A program made the position numbers and the translations under genes. DNA of 64,000 nucleotides from Crambe crambe (taxonomy: Eukaryota > Porifera > Demospongiae > Poecilosclerida > Crambeidae), in NCBI GenBank assembly GCA_963924555.1, contig OZ004586.1, forward strand, positions 434,001-498,000, read 5' to 3'. This document shows positions 34,501-47,000 of this stretch, piece after piece. The first letter of the stretch is position 1. Each line of letters opens with the position of its first letter. The notes under the pieces are model-generated. The model worked only from the letters and a program-made list of their open reading frames with translations, did not search any database and had not been told where the DNA came from.

Positions 34501-35635
34501 TCAAAGACGAGGTTAGTAAATTTAGCTTTCAAACGTTCAGTTTCTTTCTGCAACTGTCTCATTTTAAACCTTTTCTCGTCTTCTGACATCCCATCGGTAA
34601 GTAAGAATGGAAAACATGGAATGAGATCTACAGCACTCATATCTGAAATTTCAAGTAACACGCTTGAATAAATAGATCTTAACTTCACTCAGAACAATAC
34701 CTGAACTAGAGGATGAGCTGACTGTGGAAGGAGCAGGTTCTGGACATTCAACATTCAGTTGATCTAAAATGAAGATAAAATCATTCCCTTGTTAAGAATT
34801 TTTTTTTATTTACCTTCAGAATTCATGTCACATGGTGTGGGAGTGTCTAATGTCAACTGTTGAACATCTGTAACAAAATAAGCCCCGAAAATCATTAACT
34901 GTTTTGTTATATCAACTGGCATTATGAGACCATGTATTTCAGTTGATTTTTATCAGAAGCCAATCATATCCACAACTAGTTGATTTGGATACTGAGTAGT
35001 TAATAGTCCAGTATTAGCAGTAACTACCTTGTGCAATCTTTTGAGCGAGTCCTTCATGACCAATAGTTCTGAGTGCTTTCATCAAGCTCTCCCAGGTGGG
35101 TTTACCACTCTCCTTCATCACATTATCTTGCTGATTGAGCCAAGCTGAAACCAATCCTTCACATAGTGAATCAGATGTCATCTTATCCATGGTGGTGTAG
35201 CGGAGTCCCAGAGCCCCACCCAATGATTTCAAGTCTTTTAAAAGTAGATCTTTCAAACATTGAGTGACTTTGAAATGGTCATCAACTTTTAGTTGTGCTA
35301 CAAGAAAAGAAAAAAATGGATGGGCTACAGTGACACTATAGGAAATAAGATATCATTTCTCAAAATGATTTGTTAGACTTACTCTCTGGACCTGGGTTAG
35401 ATTCGACATCACCACAGAGTATCAAGAGAGAGGGGAGAACTGTCTGTGCAAAGGACAGGTTGAGAAGGGAGCCATGATCCCCCAGATCAGATTGAACACA
35501 GAAGGTGTTTGATGTGGGGGAAGAGAGATCACCAACAAGCACTGGATAAAGAAAGGATGAGTGTCTAGTTATCACTAAAGGCAGGAAATAAAAACATAGT
35601 TGCATACCTTCGAGGGTTTTTTCAGCTTCTTTCAT
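31574..35635 (-). CDS. ANK4: intact 2A / death-domain / central-domain X / ankyrin gene
   Basis: Exons: 35608-35635 (MKEAEKTLE), 35383-35574 (2A), 35028-35297 (death domain, KDLKSLGG type), 34814-34867 (extra exon DVQQLTLDTPTPCDMNSE), 34701-34763, 33926-34642 (central domain X: VDLIPCFPFLLTDG, KFWSFYDRDLIKLLMNRFG, YSKRQICECP), 33684-33853, 31574-32857 (ankyrin). All phases agree; about 925 residues. Intron 1 is only 33 nt, a multiple of three, and open, so retention would insert 11 residues (MQLCFYFLPL region), making the leader more hydrophobic. AATAAA at 31394-31399. The 33-nt intron is short enough that splicing is uncertain. Confidence 0.88.
35387..35413 (-). other. 2A ribosome-skipping motif of ANK4
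   Basis: GDVESNPGP with the same upstream residues as ANK2 and ANK3, directly before the death-domain exon. Confidence 0.9.
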
Positions 35636-35911
35636 GTTTGCACAATGAAATCCTGTCACTAGATTAATGGTAGTTATTATAAAATAGCTGTTTATTGTAA
35701 TTAATAGAGTTTATACCTTCTTGTACGAGCCCCACCCTCTTAGCGATCTGCAGTAGCTTGCGGAAACTAGTAGCAAAAATCCGGGAACTAGTGCTATTAT
35801 CACTGAGTTTATCAGTTCAATGGCAATTCCAGAGTTGTGATACAAAATTGGCAGTTATCAGGACAAAAAAAAAAAAGGAAAATGGGCGTTCCCTTAAGTA
35901 AACAAACTTAA

Positions 35912-35923
35912 TGCGCATGTGCA
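35912..35923 (-). promoter_or_regulatory. NRF1-like palindrome upstream of ANK4
   Basis: TGCGCATGTGCA, 277 bp upstream of the ATG, almost the same distance as in ANK2. Confidence 0.4.
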
Positions 35924-36396
35924 GTTTTAGTTCCTATGTTCATGAGCCCCACCCAGCTACATGGTGCGCATCCGTAGAATAGCTGAGTGTCTGTGATCGA
36001 TGGCTGCAGAACGGTACACGTCCAGAACTTCAAGAACACATGTCCTGTCTCTTTATTTGTGGGAGGTTATCAGTCGAGACCCTTCTTCCATTCAGTTGGT
36101 GTTGTGTATGGATCAATAGGTATGGGCATAAAGGTCATGTGATTTTTTTTTGTAGTTTGTAGTGTAGTTTGATTGTGTGTCATATTTCCTTTATGTTCTA
36201 TTTAAGGGAAGGGGAGTGTAGTAATTATTTCCTGTTGTGGTTAAATCATTACCGGTGTAAATTGATAATCGTCTTATACGTCATCATTTTTATATTTGGA
36301 GTGTTGTTCAGTTGTTCAGTGTATGTTGTTGATGAGTACAAGGTAGTCAAAGATCAGTGAAGCAGTGTGGACTGTTTCATTAAAACTCAAGGTCAT

Positions 36397-36950
36397 ATAG
36401 TAGTCTCGCGTGCCAGACGTATTTCTTGCAAGGAGGGGAGAGGGAAAAATACGTCTGGTAACAATTGCCAGGTTTCCATTCTTTCAAAGAATGTGCATCA
36501 CGTGACTCGTGGGATAATAATTTACCACATGCGCGTGTGCACACAATTAAAATTAGATCTGTCTAACTAAAGCTACTTGAGATGGCTTCACTGTGCAGAG
36601 CTTGTTTGGCGTAGCATGGCCGACTCAAGTGCCAAGAAAGGTCTTGGAGTCCAACTAGTCTATAGCTAGCTATTCTGACCTACCTATTGGAAGACACAAT
36701 CTTTTCCTGAAACAAAGCTCTTTATAATTAAATCTTGCTTGCTTGATATCCCAGCTTGTTGACAGCAGCAGAGATTGCTGCACTGACAGACTCTCTGAGT
36801 AGACACTCACAGCTAGCCATGGCCAGCAGCAGCCAGATAATAGTTTATGAGCCATGCGCATGCACATATTAGTGGTGGCAATAACATTCTGTCGTATGTC
36901 AAGAAAACCTGGCAATTGTTACCAGACGTACTTTTCCCCCTCGCACAGAT
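36397..36950. mobile_element. Composite inverted-repeat element, related to the TAGTCT family
   Basis: It starts TAGTCTCGCGTGCCAGACG. A GTCTGGTAACAATTGCCAGG segment near 36,454 reappears inverted near 36,905 (CCTGGCAATTGTTACCAGAC). A diverged copy at about 38,845-39,412 lies in the tandemly duplicated block. No TAGTCT right terminus is visible, so the right boundary is open. The intervening sequence has no recognised gene. Confidence 0.5.
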
Positions 36951-37401
36951 TTCAGTTGGTCCTTACACGATGAACAAAAGGTGTAAGTGAGTGGAGAACC
37001 AATAGTCGTGAGGTTTTCCTGTTTTGAAACCCAATACAATGACAAAATCTCTCCTGTTATACTGTAAGTGCTTTGGACTGAGCACAGTTCCTCAAGTGTG
37101 CAATATATTGCAGCTTTAAGAAATTTAAAGCACACTTTTCAGAGGATCTGATTGGTCACAAGTCATGTGACCAGCACTAAGTTGTGAGGTCAAATGCTGA
37201 GCTCAGCAATGTGCTTTCATCAGGAGTGGTTATCAGCATCTCCAAATAAAGAGCACTTGTTCAACCAGTTGAACCAGTTCCAGTCATGCCACTTGTTAGG
37301 GGACATGTTGGATGTGTGTTTGATATTCACTCTCATAATCAACACGTTCTCATCATAATGCCCTACCAACTCCTTAGAGAATAATTTATTTTTCTTTGTA
37401 G

Positions 37402-38553
37402 AGAAGTTTGCACTAAGCCTCCTTGCTTCTGATTGATCATTGAATACTGCCCTGGCCTGGAGGCATGCTCTATGACTACATACGATTGAACATTGAGATC
37501 CTCCCCCCTCAAGTGGTCGGGTGGGCAAGGCAGATCGCGGATCTGGCATGGTCTATCTCCACTCCAAGAAAATCATACACAGAGACATGAAGTTACTCAA
37601 GTGAATCATGGCATGCAACACTTCATAGCAGAAGACATGACATGAAAATTAAATCTCTTGAAAGTTGCAGTGCTTATGATAAAAAATTGACTGGACATGA
37701 TGTCCCCACAAAGTACAGTTTGTTCCTGGACATTGAATTGTGACCAGTATTTTCATCCTGACAAACAAATAATGACCAGACATATGCCAATATTGGCCAG
37801 AAAATGTCAGGTGTCAGGCTGTCATCATAAACTCTGAAGTTGCATCATCCCATGGAGGACAGATACCACCCTTAGTGGTATTCATAATAGATATACAGCA
37901 TTCACAGTCACCACAGTTACCAAATTATGCCCATTCCCATGAGATCATCAAGTCCTAAAGCAATTCATGGAGGTGTTGTTGGTCACAAGGACCACATGCA
38001 GTGGTTTTATGAGCCTAATGAATATCAAGAAGGAGCTATGAATGATTATGACCTCTCTCTATCATAGTATTCTTCTCTGCAATAACGATGTCCTGAAGAT
38101 CTCTGACTTCGGAGTGTGTCATCATTTTGGTGAGAAGAGCATGAAGATGGCTTTTATTGGAACGGTTGGGTGGATGTCTCCTGAGATGATTAGACATGAG
38201 TTGTGCTCGGAGAAGGTGGACATCTGGTCCTACGGAGTCCTGCTCTGGGAGATGCTCATGCAGGAGAAGCCATACAATGTAAGTGAAATAGAATCATCAC
38301 AAAAGAAGGTTGGAGTAACTTTAGCATAAAGGGAGTTAGGAATTTAGAGTCCTCCTTTAGTGACTTTCAACACATTGACATTTTGTTGAATGCAGCGTTA
38401 GGTGTATCGCTATAGCAACCTTTGACTCTACTTTGCATACTTGCAGAATGTGAGTTCCTCTGCAGTGATTTGGGGCATTGGTAGTAACAGTCTCCACCTC
38501 CCCATCCCCTCGGGCTGTCCAGTGGGTCTCAAAGTCCTCTTGGAAATGTGTTG
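37402..38553 (+). pseudogene. MAP3K12/13-like fragment B
   Basis: Exons: 37402-37600 (GVCTKPPCF with an in-frame TGA after it), 38068-38278 (LCNNDVLKISDFGVCHHFGE, GTVGWMSPEMIRHELCSEKV, DIWSYGVLLWEML) and 38447-38553 ([36 protein letters not shown]). The last exon is absent from fragment C. The fragment ends here because it is followed by the duplicated block that starts fragment C. Confidence 0.75.
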
Positions 38554-39935
38554 GTAAGGAGGGGCAGAGTCAGTGGAGGGTAAATCACAACATGGAGGAG
38601 TTATTAGCAAGACCTTATGCAGTTCAGCATTCAATGGACAGTAATTAGCTCTTATCAGTTTATGTGGTTGGCATTCTTATTGTTGTGGGGCAAAATTACT
38701 TATGGTAAACACATTATCAAGACTTTGCCGACACTTCAAAATACCTAAGGGCTATTTTATCGGTATCAAAAGTGATGAGTACAAGGTAGTCAAAGATCAG
38801 TGAAGCAGTGTGGACTGTTTCATTAAAACTCAAGGTCATATCGTAGTCTTGTGTGCCAGACGTATTTCTTGAGAGGAGGGGAGAGGGGAAAATAACGTCT
38901 GGTAACAATCGCCAGGTTTCTGTTCTTTCAAAGAATGTGCATCACATGACTTGTGGGATAATAATTTACCTCGTGTGTGCGCACAAAATTAAAGTTAGAT
39001 CATTCTAACTAAAGCAAGCTGAGATGGCTTCACTGTGCAGAGCTTGTTCATGTGCTGCGACCCCCTAACTCAGGCGTAGCATGGCCGACTCAAGTGCCAA
39101 GAAAGGTCTTGCAGTCCAACTAGTCTATAGCTAGCTATTCTGACCTACCTATTGGAAGACACACAATCTTTTCCTGAAACAAAGCTCTTTATAATTAAAT
39201 CTTGCTTGCTTGATAGCCCAGCTTGTTGGCAGCAGCAGAGATTGCTGCACTGACAGACTCTCTGAGTAGCCACTCACAGCTAGCCATGGCCGGCAGCAGC
39301 CAGATAATTGTTTATGAGCCGCGTGCACGCACGCATTATTGAATTTTTGTGGTGGCAATAACATTCTGTCATATATCAAGAAAACCGTTACCAGACGTAC
39401 TTTTCCCCCTCGCACAGATTTCAGTTGGTCCTTACATGATGAACAAACAAAAGTGTAAGTGAGTGAGGGGAACCAACACTTCTTCCAATAGTTCTGAGAT
39501 TTTCCTGTTTTGAAACCCAATACAATGACAAAGTCTCTCCTGTTATACTGTAAGTGCTTTGGACTGATCAAGTGTAAGAATTTTTCAGAGGATCTGATTG
39601 GTCACAAGTCATGTGACCAGCACTAAATGTCTAAGTTGTGCTAGCAATGAGGTCAAATGCTGAGCTCAGCAATGTGCTTTCATCAGGAGTGGTTATCAGC
39701 ATCTCCAAACAAAGAGCACTTGTTCAACCAGTTGAACCAGTTCAAGTCATGCCACTTGTTAGGGGACATGTTGGATGTATTCATCTAGTCCCTTTAAGGA
39801 ATTGAATTGCTTTAAAGAAAGTGTCTGATAATTAAATCTCCCTCAGTCTGAAAGATAATCAACACATTCTCATCATAATGCACTGCCTACCAACTCCTTT
39901 TAGAGAATAATTTATAATGTATATTTTCCTTGTAG

Positions 39936-42900
39936 AGGAGTTTGCACTAAGCCTCCTTGCTTCTGATTGGTCCTTGAATACTGCCTTGGGGGCAAGCTCT
40001 ATGACTACATATGATTGGACATCGAGATCCTCCCCCCTCAAGTGGTCGGGTTGGCAAGGCATATCGGATCTATCTCCACTCCAAGAAAATCATACACAGA
40101 GATATGAAGTTACTCAAGTGAGTCATGATGTGCAACACAGAAAAGTCTGAAATAAGTGACTTGAAGATTGCATCATCCCATGGAGGACTGGGTGGTACCA
40201 TTTATTAAAAAAACAACAACAACTGGAGTGAGGATATCACCCATTTCCCATCCACACCTCCTTACCATTGTATTAAGTCTGTAATAGGGTATTCATAATA
40301 AGGTAATAACTATTGAAGTGTCCACAATAGGGTACAGGTATTCACTATTGGGTATTCATAATCCCACATCAGTATAGTAGTCTTGTTTAGTGTCCACACT
40401 AGAGGCAGTCACAATAGGGTTAGTGTCAGTGTAATTCATTACCTTTGTATGTGGTCACCACAGTTACCAAATTATAAATATTTATGCCCGTTGCCATGAG
40501 ATCAAGTCCTAAAGCAATTCATGGAGGTGTTGTTGGTCACAAGGACCACATGCAGTAGTTTAATGAACCTAATGAATATCAAGAAGGAGCTATGAATGAT
40601 TATCACCTCTCTCTATCATAGTATTCTTCTCTGCAATAACGATGTCCTGAAGATCTCTGATTTCGGAGTGAGTCGTCATTTTGGTGAGAAGAGCATGAAG
40701 ATGACTTTTGTTGGAACGGTTGGGTGGATGTCTCCTGAGATGATTAGACACGAGTTGTGCTCGGAGAAGGTGGACATCTGGTCCTACGGAGTCCTGCTCT
40801 GGGAGATGCTCATGCAGGAGAAACCATACAATGTAAGTGAAATATAAAAGAAGGTTGGAGTAACTCTAGCATATAGGGAGTTTGGAATTTGGAGTCTTCC
40901 TTTAGTGACTTTCAACAAATTGACATTTGTTGTGGGGGCAGCAGCTGTGAAAAAACAGCCCTCAGGTATTTTGCAGTGTCAGCAAAGTCTTGATATTTAC
41001 CATAAGTGATAGCTTAATTAGTAACAAAAAAACATCTGTTTGATTGCATTCTCCATTTCGTTTCCTAGGCAACCCAAGCCTAAAAACAGACCATCTTTCT
41101 GGCAGATTCTGATGCATCTTGATCTCGTAGCTGGAGCATTTCTAACCATCCCTCCAGACACTTACCTCATGTCCCAGGCAAGTTTCAGCTCACAATAATT
41201 ATGTTGGATGTACAGTGATATTGTTTCGTTTGCAGGAGAGTTGGAGAGGAGAGATAGAGGAGTGTCTTAGCAAGCTTCGTATCGAGGGGATCCCTCCTAA
41301 CGACTCTGAACTGATCCAGCAGAGGGAGGAGGAACTGAAACATGCTCAAGACATCCGAGTCCTGTACCAGCAGAAGCTTCAGACGGCAGATAAACTCTAC
41401 AAGGAACTCAAGTCCTGCAAGAGTCAATTGGATGCAAAGGAGTTGGAACTGACAAGGTGAGTGAGAGAGTTTGTTAAAGGTAACTATTCAAACAGGATAA
41501 GCACATCCTTCCTGTGTGTCCACTCATTATGACCTTACAGAGTATACAGTATGTAGCATTATATAAATGCATCCATGCTATGACCCCATCTTCTCTATTT
41601 TAAGAAGAAGGGTTTAGGTTACATCATCAATGAAAGTTTTCTAGGGATGGTGGGAGGAAAAATGAACCAGAAATGATCTTCATTACTTGTTTGCTGTTTC
41701 CAGACGGGAGAGACAGCTGAATGACAAGACATATAAGATGAAGCATCATTCTGTAGGTGGGGGTTTCCCCCATCACATAGCCACACCCCCACTCGATTGT
41801 GGGACAATTGACAACAGTGATAATGAAGAGGATGGGACGTTCCAACCACACGTGCCCACCATCAAATCATATGACTCACCAGGAGGACGCAAGAGGGTGT
41901 GGCGTCGGAAGAGAAAATCAAGCCAGTCCAAGGAAGATAAAGCTAAAGAATCGTCAAGATTTCTAGACAAGGTTCAGAACTCTGACCTCCTCGCTCGGAG
42001 AGAGTCCCTCCCCCCACTCAGTAGTCTGATGACAACCACACATGCCCCTCACCACCTCTCCAAGCACAACCCGTCCACTCACTCCCTCCTCGATGAACCA
42101 GCTGTGTTGGATACTTTCAGTCGAGACTCCACCCCCCATCCAAGACACCCGACCACACCCTTTGCACCGGACGGCAGTTTCTCTCCTGAAGTGACTGAAC
42201 TGATCGAAAGTGTTCGTCACCCACGTGGTCACCGTAGAAACGGATCCAATGGTTCCTTGAGGACTCATAAGAGACAAGGGTCAAGTGAATCAAGGGAGTG
42301 TTCGCAGATACCATGCCCCTCAGACCTCAGTCTCGTTCCAGTACCAATCTGAATAATACTCCAGTCAGACCTCAGTGTGGTACCAATCTCAGCAGCAGTC
42401 GAGTCAGTACTGCACATTCCAGTAAAAGAGGTTCACTTGAGCACACTCCACCACGTAGAGGGTCAGGTTCTGGAATTCCATACTCCAAGATGGATTCGTC
42501 CAATTCTGAGTCCAGTAGTTATAAAGAATCGAACATATCTACGTCTGTTGGCATCGGAAGTGGACTACAAGACTCAGTGGCCAATCATTCTACTGGAGAG
42601 GACAGCAGTGGCAACGTGGGAAGTAAATCTTCCATCGAAGACAAGAAGTCATCCCCTAAGGCTACCAGTCATCAGGGTCTCTATAGCAACGAGAGCAGCA
42701 TGGATACCCACGGGTCAGATGGAGATGGACATGATGCTGATGGAGAGTCCACCAGTGATGGCTATGAAAACCAGTTTGACCGGTTCAGTGGGACAAAGCC
42801 TAATGAGACCACGGAGTCTAATATCGAGTCTTCAGTAGCTTCTCCCTCCCAAGCAGAAAGTGACGAATTGACCTCGTGTTCCACTCCAGACATAACAGAA

Positions 42901-43523
42901 TCAGACATCACCTCCAGTCTCATTCCGAAAATCCATTCCAGTAGAACTGATTATAAGAATGTAACTGTGATGAGTACGACTGTATCCAGTCATCCAGCCC
43001 CACCAACTAATGAAAGGGGCTCCCCTGGAACTACCCACAAGACTGATCTCTTTGTTTCAGGGAACATGCTCACATAGACACCACAAATAGTACACTCCAA
43101 CAGCTGGCAGGAGCTCACACCCCCTAGAAACACTCATAGCAACCTCCAAGTCTCCTCATTGGTGTCGCAGTTTGAGAATAGTGGACCACAATCATCGACT
43201 GAGCCAACAAGTTCAACCAGTTTGACCATTCCTGTGCACATTCAACGTGTGCAGAGCCCAGAAAGAAAGGACGACAGTAAGTGGACTTGTTTGGTGATAT
43301 TAATATTGGAACCCTTTACCTATTATTGCAGTGGAGAGTTAGTTACACTAATATCAAGACTATTGACTAGATATCTCTCCCCTTCACTCCAGGTGGCTCT
43401 GTAACGCCAACCATAGCCAAGCCTAAGATAAATTCCATGACTGCCATTGTTCGGAGTTTCTTTGAGAACATGTCCAAATCTAAGAGTAGTGGTAACCACT
43501 CTGCTGAGCTGGAAGACAAGTAG
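39936..43523 (+). pseudogene. MAP3K12/13-like fragment C, longest copy
   Basis: Exons: 39936-40117 (catalytic region with TGA stops), 40622-40832 (ISDFGVSRHFGEKSMKM, SPE and DIWSYG boxes), 41069-41177 (QPKPKNRPSFWQILMHLDLV), 41236-41458 (coiled coil EEELKHAQDIRVLYQQKL), 41704-43276 (long Ser/Pro-rich tail), 43393-43523 (SGSVTPTIAKPK ending ELEDK). DLK/LZK kinases trigger JNK signalling in stress and axon injury. Compared with fragment B the SSAVIWG exon is missing; the tail changes frame near 42,300; and a TAG at 43075-43077 interrupts an otherwise open continuation. Fragments A to C may be copies of an intact gene outside the window. If this one is transcribed, only the coiled-coil/tail part is readable. 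Confidence 0.75.
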
Positions 43524-44081
43524 AAGACTCAGCAATCTGAGTGTATCTCAATGATTATGCATTGTCTTTTGATGCAGAGTCCTCAAGCTGGTGTCCTGGA
43601 TGATATATGACTATTCAGTTAAAAATAATGAAATTCATTGTTTTGTGTAATACCATGATTAATTATATGAAGCTCCACCCACCAGGGGAATTAAACTAGA
43701 ATATGACACATCAAGCATTCTGTTCACGTCAAAGGAAGTTCTCCACATCAAAGGATCTACCACCAGAGTTTCAGAGGGGTAATTAAGACACATCAAAAAA
43801 GAATTCACCACATCAAAGGAAGTTACAACCACATCAAAGGCAGGTGTGACCACATCAAAGGAATTTAGGTCCTGCGTCATGTGAATGTCATTTTTTGGTG
43901 CTTTATTTTGAAATAATTTTAATAATTATACAAACAAAATCCACAAAATTATAATGTGAGAAGTGAAACAAAAAGTGTAAGTGAAGCAAATAGAACTGAC
44001 CATGTGAGTGAGGGGAACCAAAATTATTACAAAATGAACACAAGACAATAACTAGTGGTCAGTACATAGTTATGGAGGAGA

Positions 44082-47000
44082 CTAACAGTGTGAGTGGAAA
44101 TAATCCACCACTTCACTGTGACCCTTTGCTTGGGCCAGCTGGAGTGGAGTCTTGTTAAACATGTTTCTGATGTTTGGGGAGCAATGGAGATGTTCGACGA
44201 AATACTTGACAGTTGCGAGCTGACCAAACTTTGCTGCCCAGTGAAGTGCAGTGCCTCTATTCTTGTCATGTAACATAGCGTTGCATCCTTTGACTTCAGT
44301 TAGATATCGGATGATGGATAGGCATCCATTCTTGGCTGCAATATGTAAAGGTGTAGTGTTCCAGTAATCCAGAGAATTGGGATCGCAGGCATGATTCTCT
44401 ATGAGATTCTTGACGAGGTGGAGGTGACCTTCTTGTGAAGCAGAGTGAAGTGGTCGTCTTCCACACCAACCAGGAACATTCGGATTGCACTGCATAATGT
44501 TTATTAAATAGTCACAAACATCACTATGTCCATAAAGGGCTGCACTGTGAAGTGGTGTGCTGTTACGCTTGTTCCTACAGAGAGGATCACACCTCATGTC
44601 TTCGCATAGATATTGCACTATTGATAAGTGCCCATCCTGTGCAGCAAGACCTAGGGGGGTGACATGCTCATCATTTCTACTCTCAGGGTCACACCCACAC
44701 TCCATTATCAGGAACTTGACAATGGACAAGTGACCCCACTGTGCAGCACTAAAAAGAGGTCCTCCACCATGCACACCACTAGGAAGGTTGGGGTCACAAT
44801 TGCAGTCGTGGATAAAATATTTCAATATTTCGATGTGACCATGCAGAGCTGCAACATGGACGGGAGAAGTCTGATACTTTGTGAAATCCTTGTAAATATC
44901 TTCCATCTTCATGAAGGTCAGCATTGTCTCCATCAAGTACTTCACTACTTTTAAATTTCCTCCCATACAAGCTCTGTGTAGAGGTGAGGCATCATACTCG
45001 TCCTGCTCAAGAGGATCGACTTGGTGCTTTTCGACTAGATACTGTACTATGTTGAGATGACCTGCTTCAGCTGCTTGGTGTAATGGTGTCGTTCCATATT
45101 GACCTAACGCCGCAGGGTTGCATAGCTCACTTTCGATCAGGTACTCCAGCACTTCCAATCTTCCATTGCCAGCTGCTCGATGTAGTGATGTATTATTGTT
45201 CGCATTTTTTGTTAAGGGGTTGAGTCCCTTTGTGATGAGACGTTTCACTTCTTCCAGGTCTCCTATTTCGGCAGCATGATGCAATTCCAAGCTCTGCTTG
45301 GTGGTGGTTTCTGCTGAGACTATCATGTCCAGTCGTGGGTCCTTCAAGTCTCTCCCAACATAGTCCTGTCATGTGAGGGAAGGAAATTCTCACTCTAGTA
45401 CTAACATAATAGAGGAATTGTTGACTTATTAGCTATAGAAGTCTGGAAATTTATGGATTGTGCCACAGACATTACAACCATTGTTTACAAGTAACAGCAA
45501 TTAAAAAATACATGGAAATGAAATTAATCAAATACAAGTAAGCTGTAACCATGGATATTAAAATTAGGTGTGAGTAAAATTACTATGCTCCATTGTTTTC
45601 TTGATCTCCAATTCTACCTATTATGCTTCTTTAATAATTATGTAGCAATAAATTTATATATCAGCGTTGAAGATATTCTTCTCTCATTAAATAAAGTGAC
45701 AAAACCCTTTCATAAGCTGTGTAGATGAGGGTTGGACTAAGAGGACTCTCTTGAAAAGGGAAGACAATGAGGGTAATTCATCCTGGCTCACTGAACCTCA
45801 GAAAGGTCTATGAGTAATTGCCTATTAAGCTCAATTATGCCCTAAAAGTTATTATGCCTAAATGTAAAAGAATATGCTACATCATTTATTCTTCCCTAAT
45901 TATTGAATTAGGTAGAACTAGTAGCATGTTGATATTCTTACGTTAGGGGAATGATGATTTTAAAATCCTTACCTGGAACACATCAGAGATATAGGTCCCG
46001 TGTCCTGATGTGAATATGCTTCCACCATCATCTGAGTGAGTGGCAATACCTGTTCCAGTGATGTCACTAACTGTGCCAAATGCTGAGTCAGCATCATCAT
46101 CACCATCAATACCCTTCACCTTAAGGGCAGCCATTTCCCCCACTAGAGAGAGGACAGGGTCTGGGTAGGAGAAGAGATATCAGATGACGTCAAATACCAA
46201 TGGAGAGAACTCACCTTTTCCCTTATCATCAGTTGTGACCTGAGAAGAAAGATTGAGACTCTGGTCTCCATAACTGATATTCACAAACCCCAAACTTTGC
46301 AGAGCAAGCTGTTGTTCTTCAGTAATAGCATCTATTATGCCGTCATCCAAAGTTCTGTACTTTGACTCAATGCAACCTTCGTCAATATGCAGCAGTCGTA
46401 ACACTGGACCTCCCAATGCTCTTCTCATAGCATGCTCCAGTTTCTCAAACTCTTCAACAGTTGTTTCATCGATTTTCATTTCACTTTTGAGAGAGAGAGT
46501 TTTTTCTGACTCTTCTTCACTACCAAATGTATCGCTTGGACATTCACAAATTCGCCTCTTGGAATAATCTTGAAATCTCTTCCTGAAATCTTTGAGTGCT
46601 TCTTTATTTCTTGTCGTACCAAATCTGTTCATCAAAAGTTTGATCAGATCACGGTCATAGAAAGACCAAAACTTTGATGCTTTGCGAAATGCTTCTGCTA
46701 TGGTTTTGCAACCTTGTAGTAATTCTTCAAACTTTACATCATGGAAGGTTAGGAAGCTGTGAAGGTCATCTAGTGTGCACTTTTCTTCAATGGACTTTAG
46801 AAGATCAAAGACGAGGTTAGTAAATTTAGCTTTCAAACGTTCAGTTTCCTTCTGCAACTGTCTCATTTTAAACCTTTTCTCTTTTTCTGACATCCCATCG
46901 GTAGGTAAGAATGGAAAACATGGAATGAGATCCACAGCACTCATATCTGAAATTTCAAGTAACACACTTGCATAAATTGATCTTAACTTCCCTCAGAACA

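Noticed and set aside
42298..43077. Ser-rich open frame as an independent gene
   Set aside because: It continues the MAP3K tail after a frame change; the composition and the downstream donor tie it to that exon.
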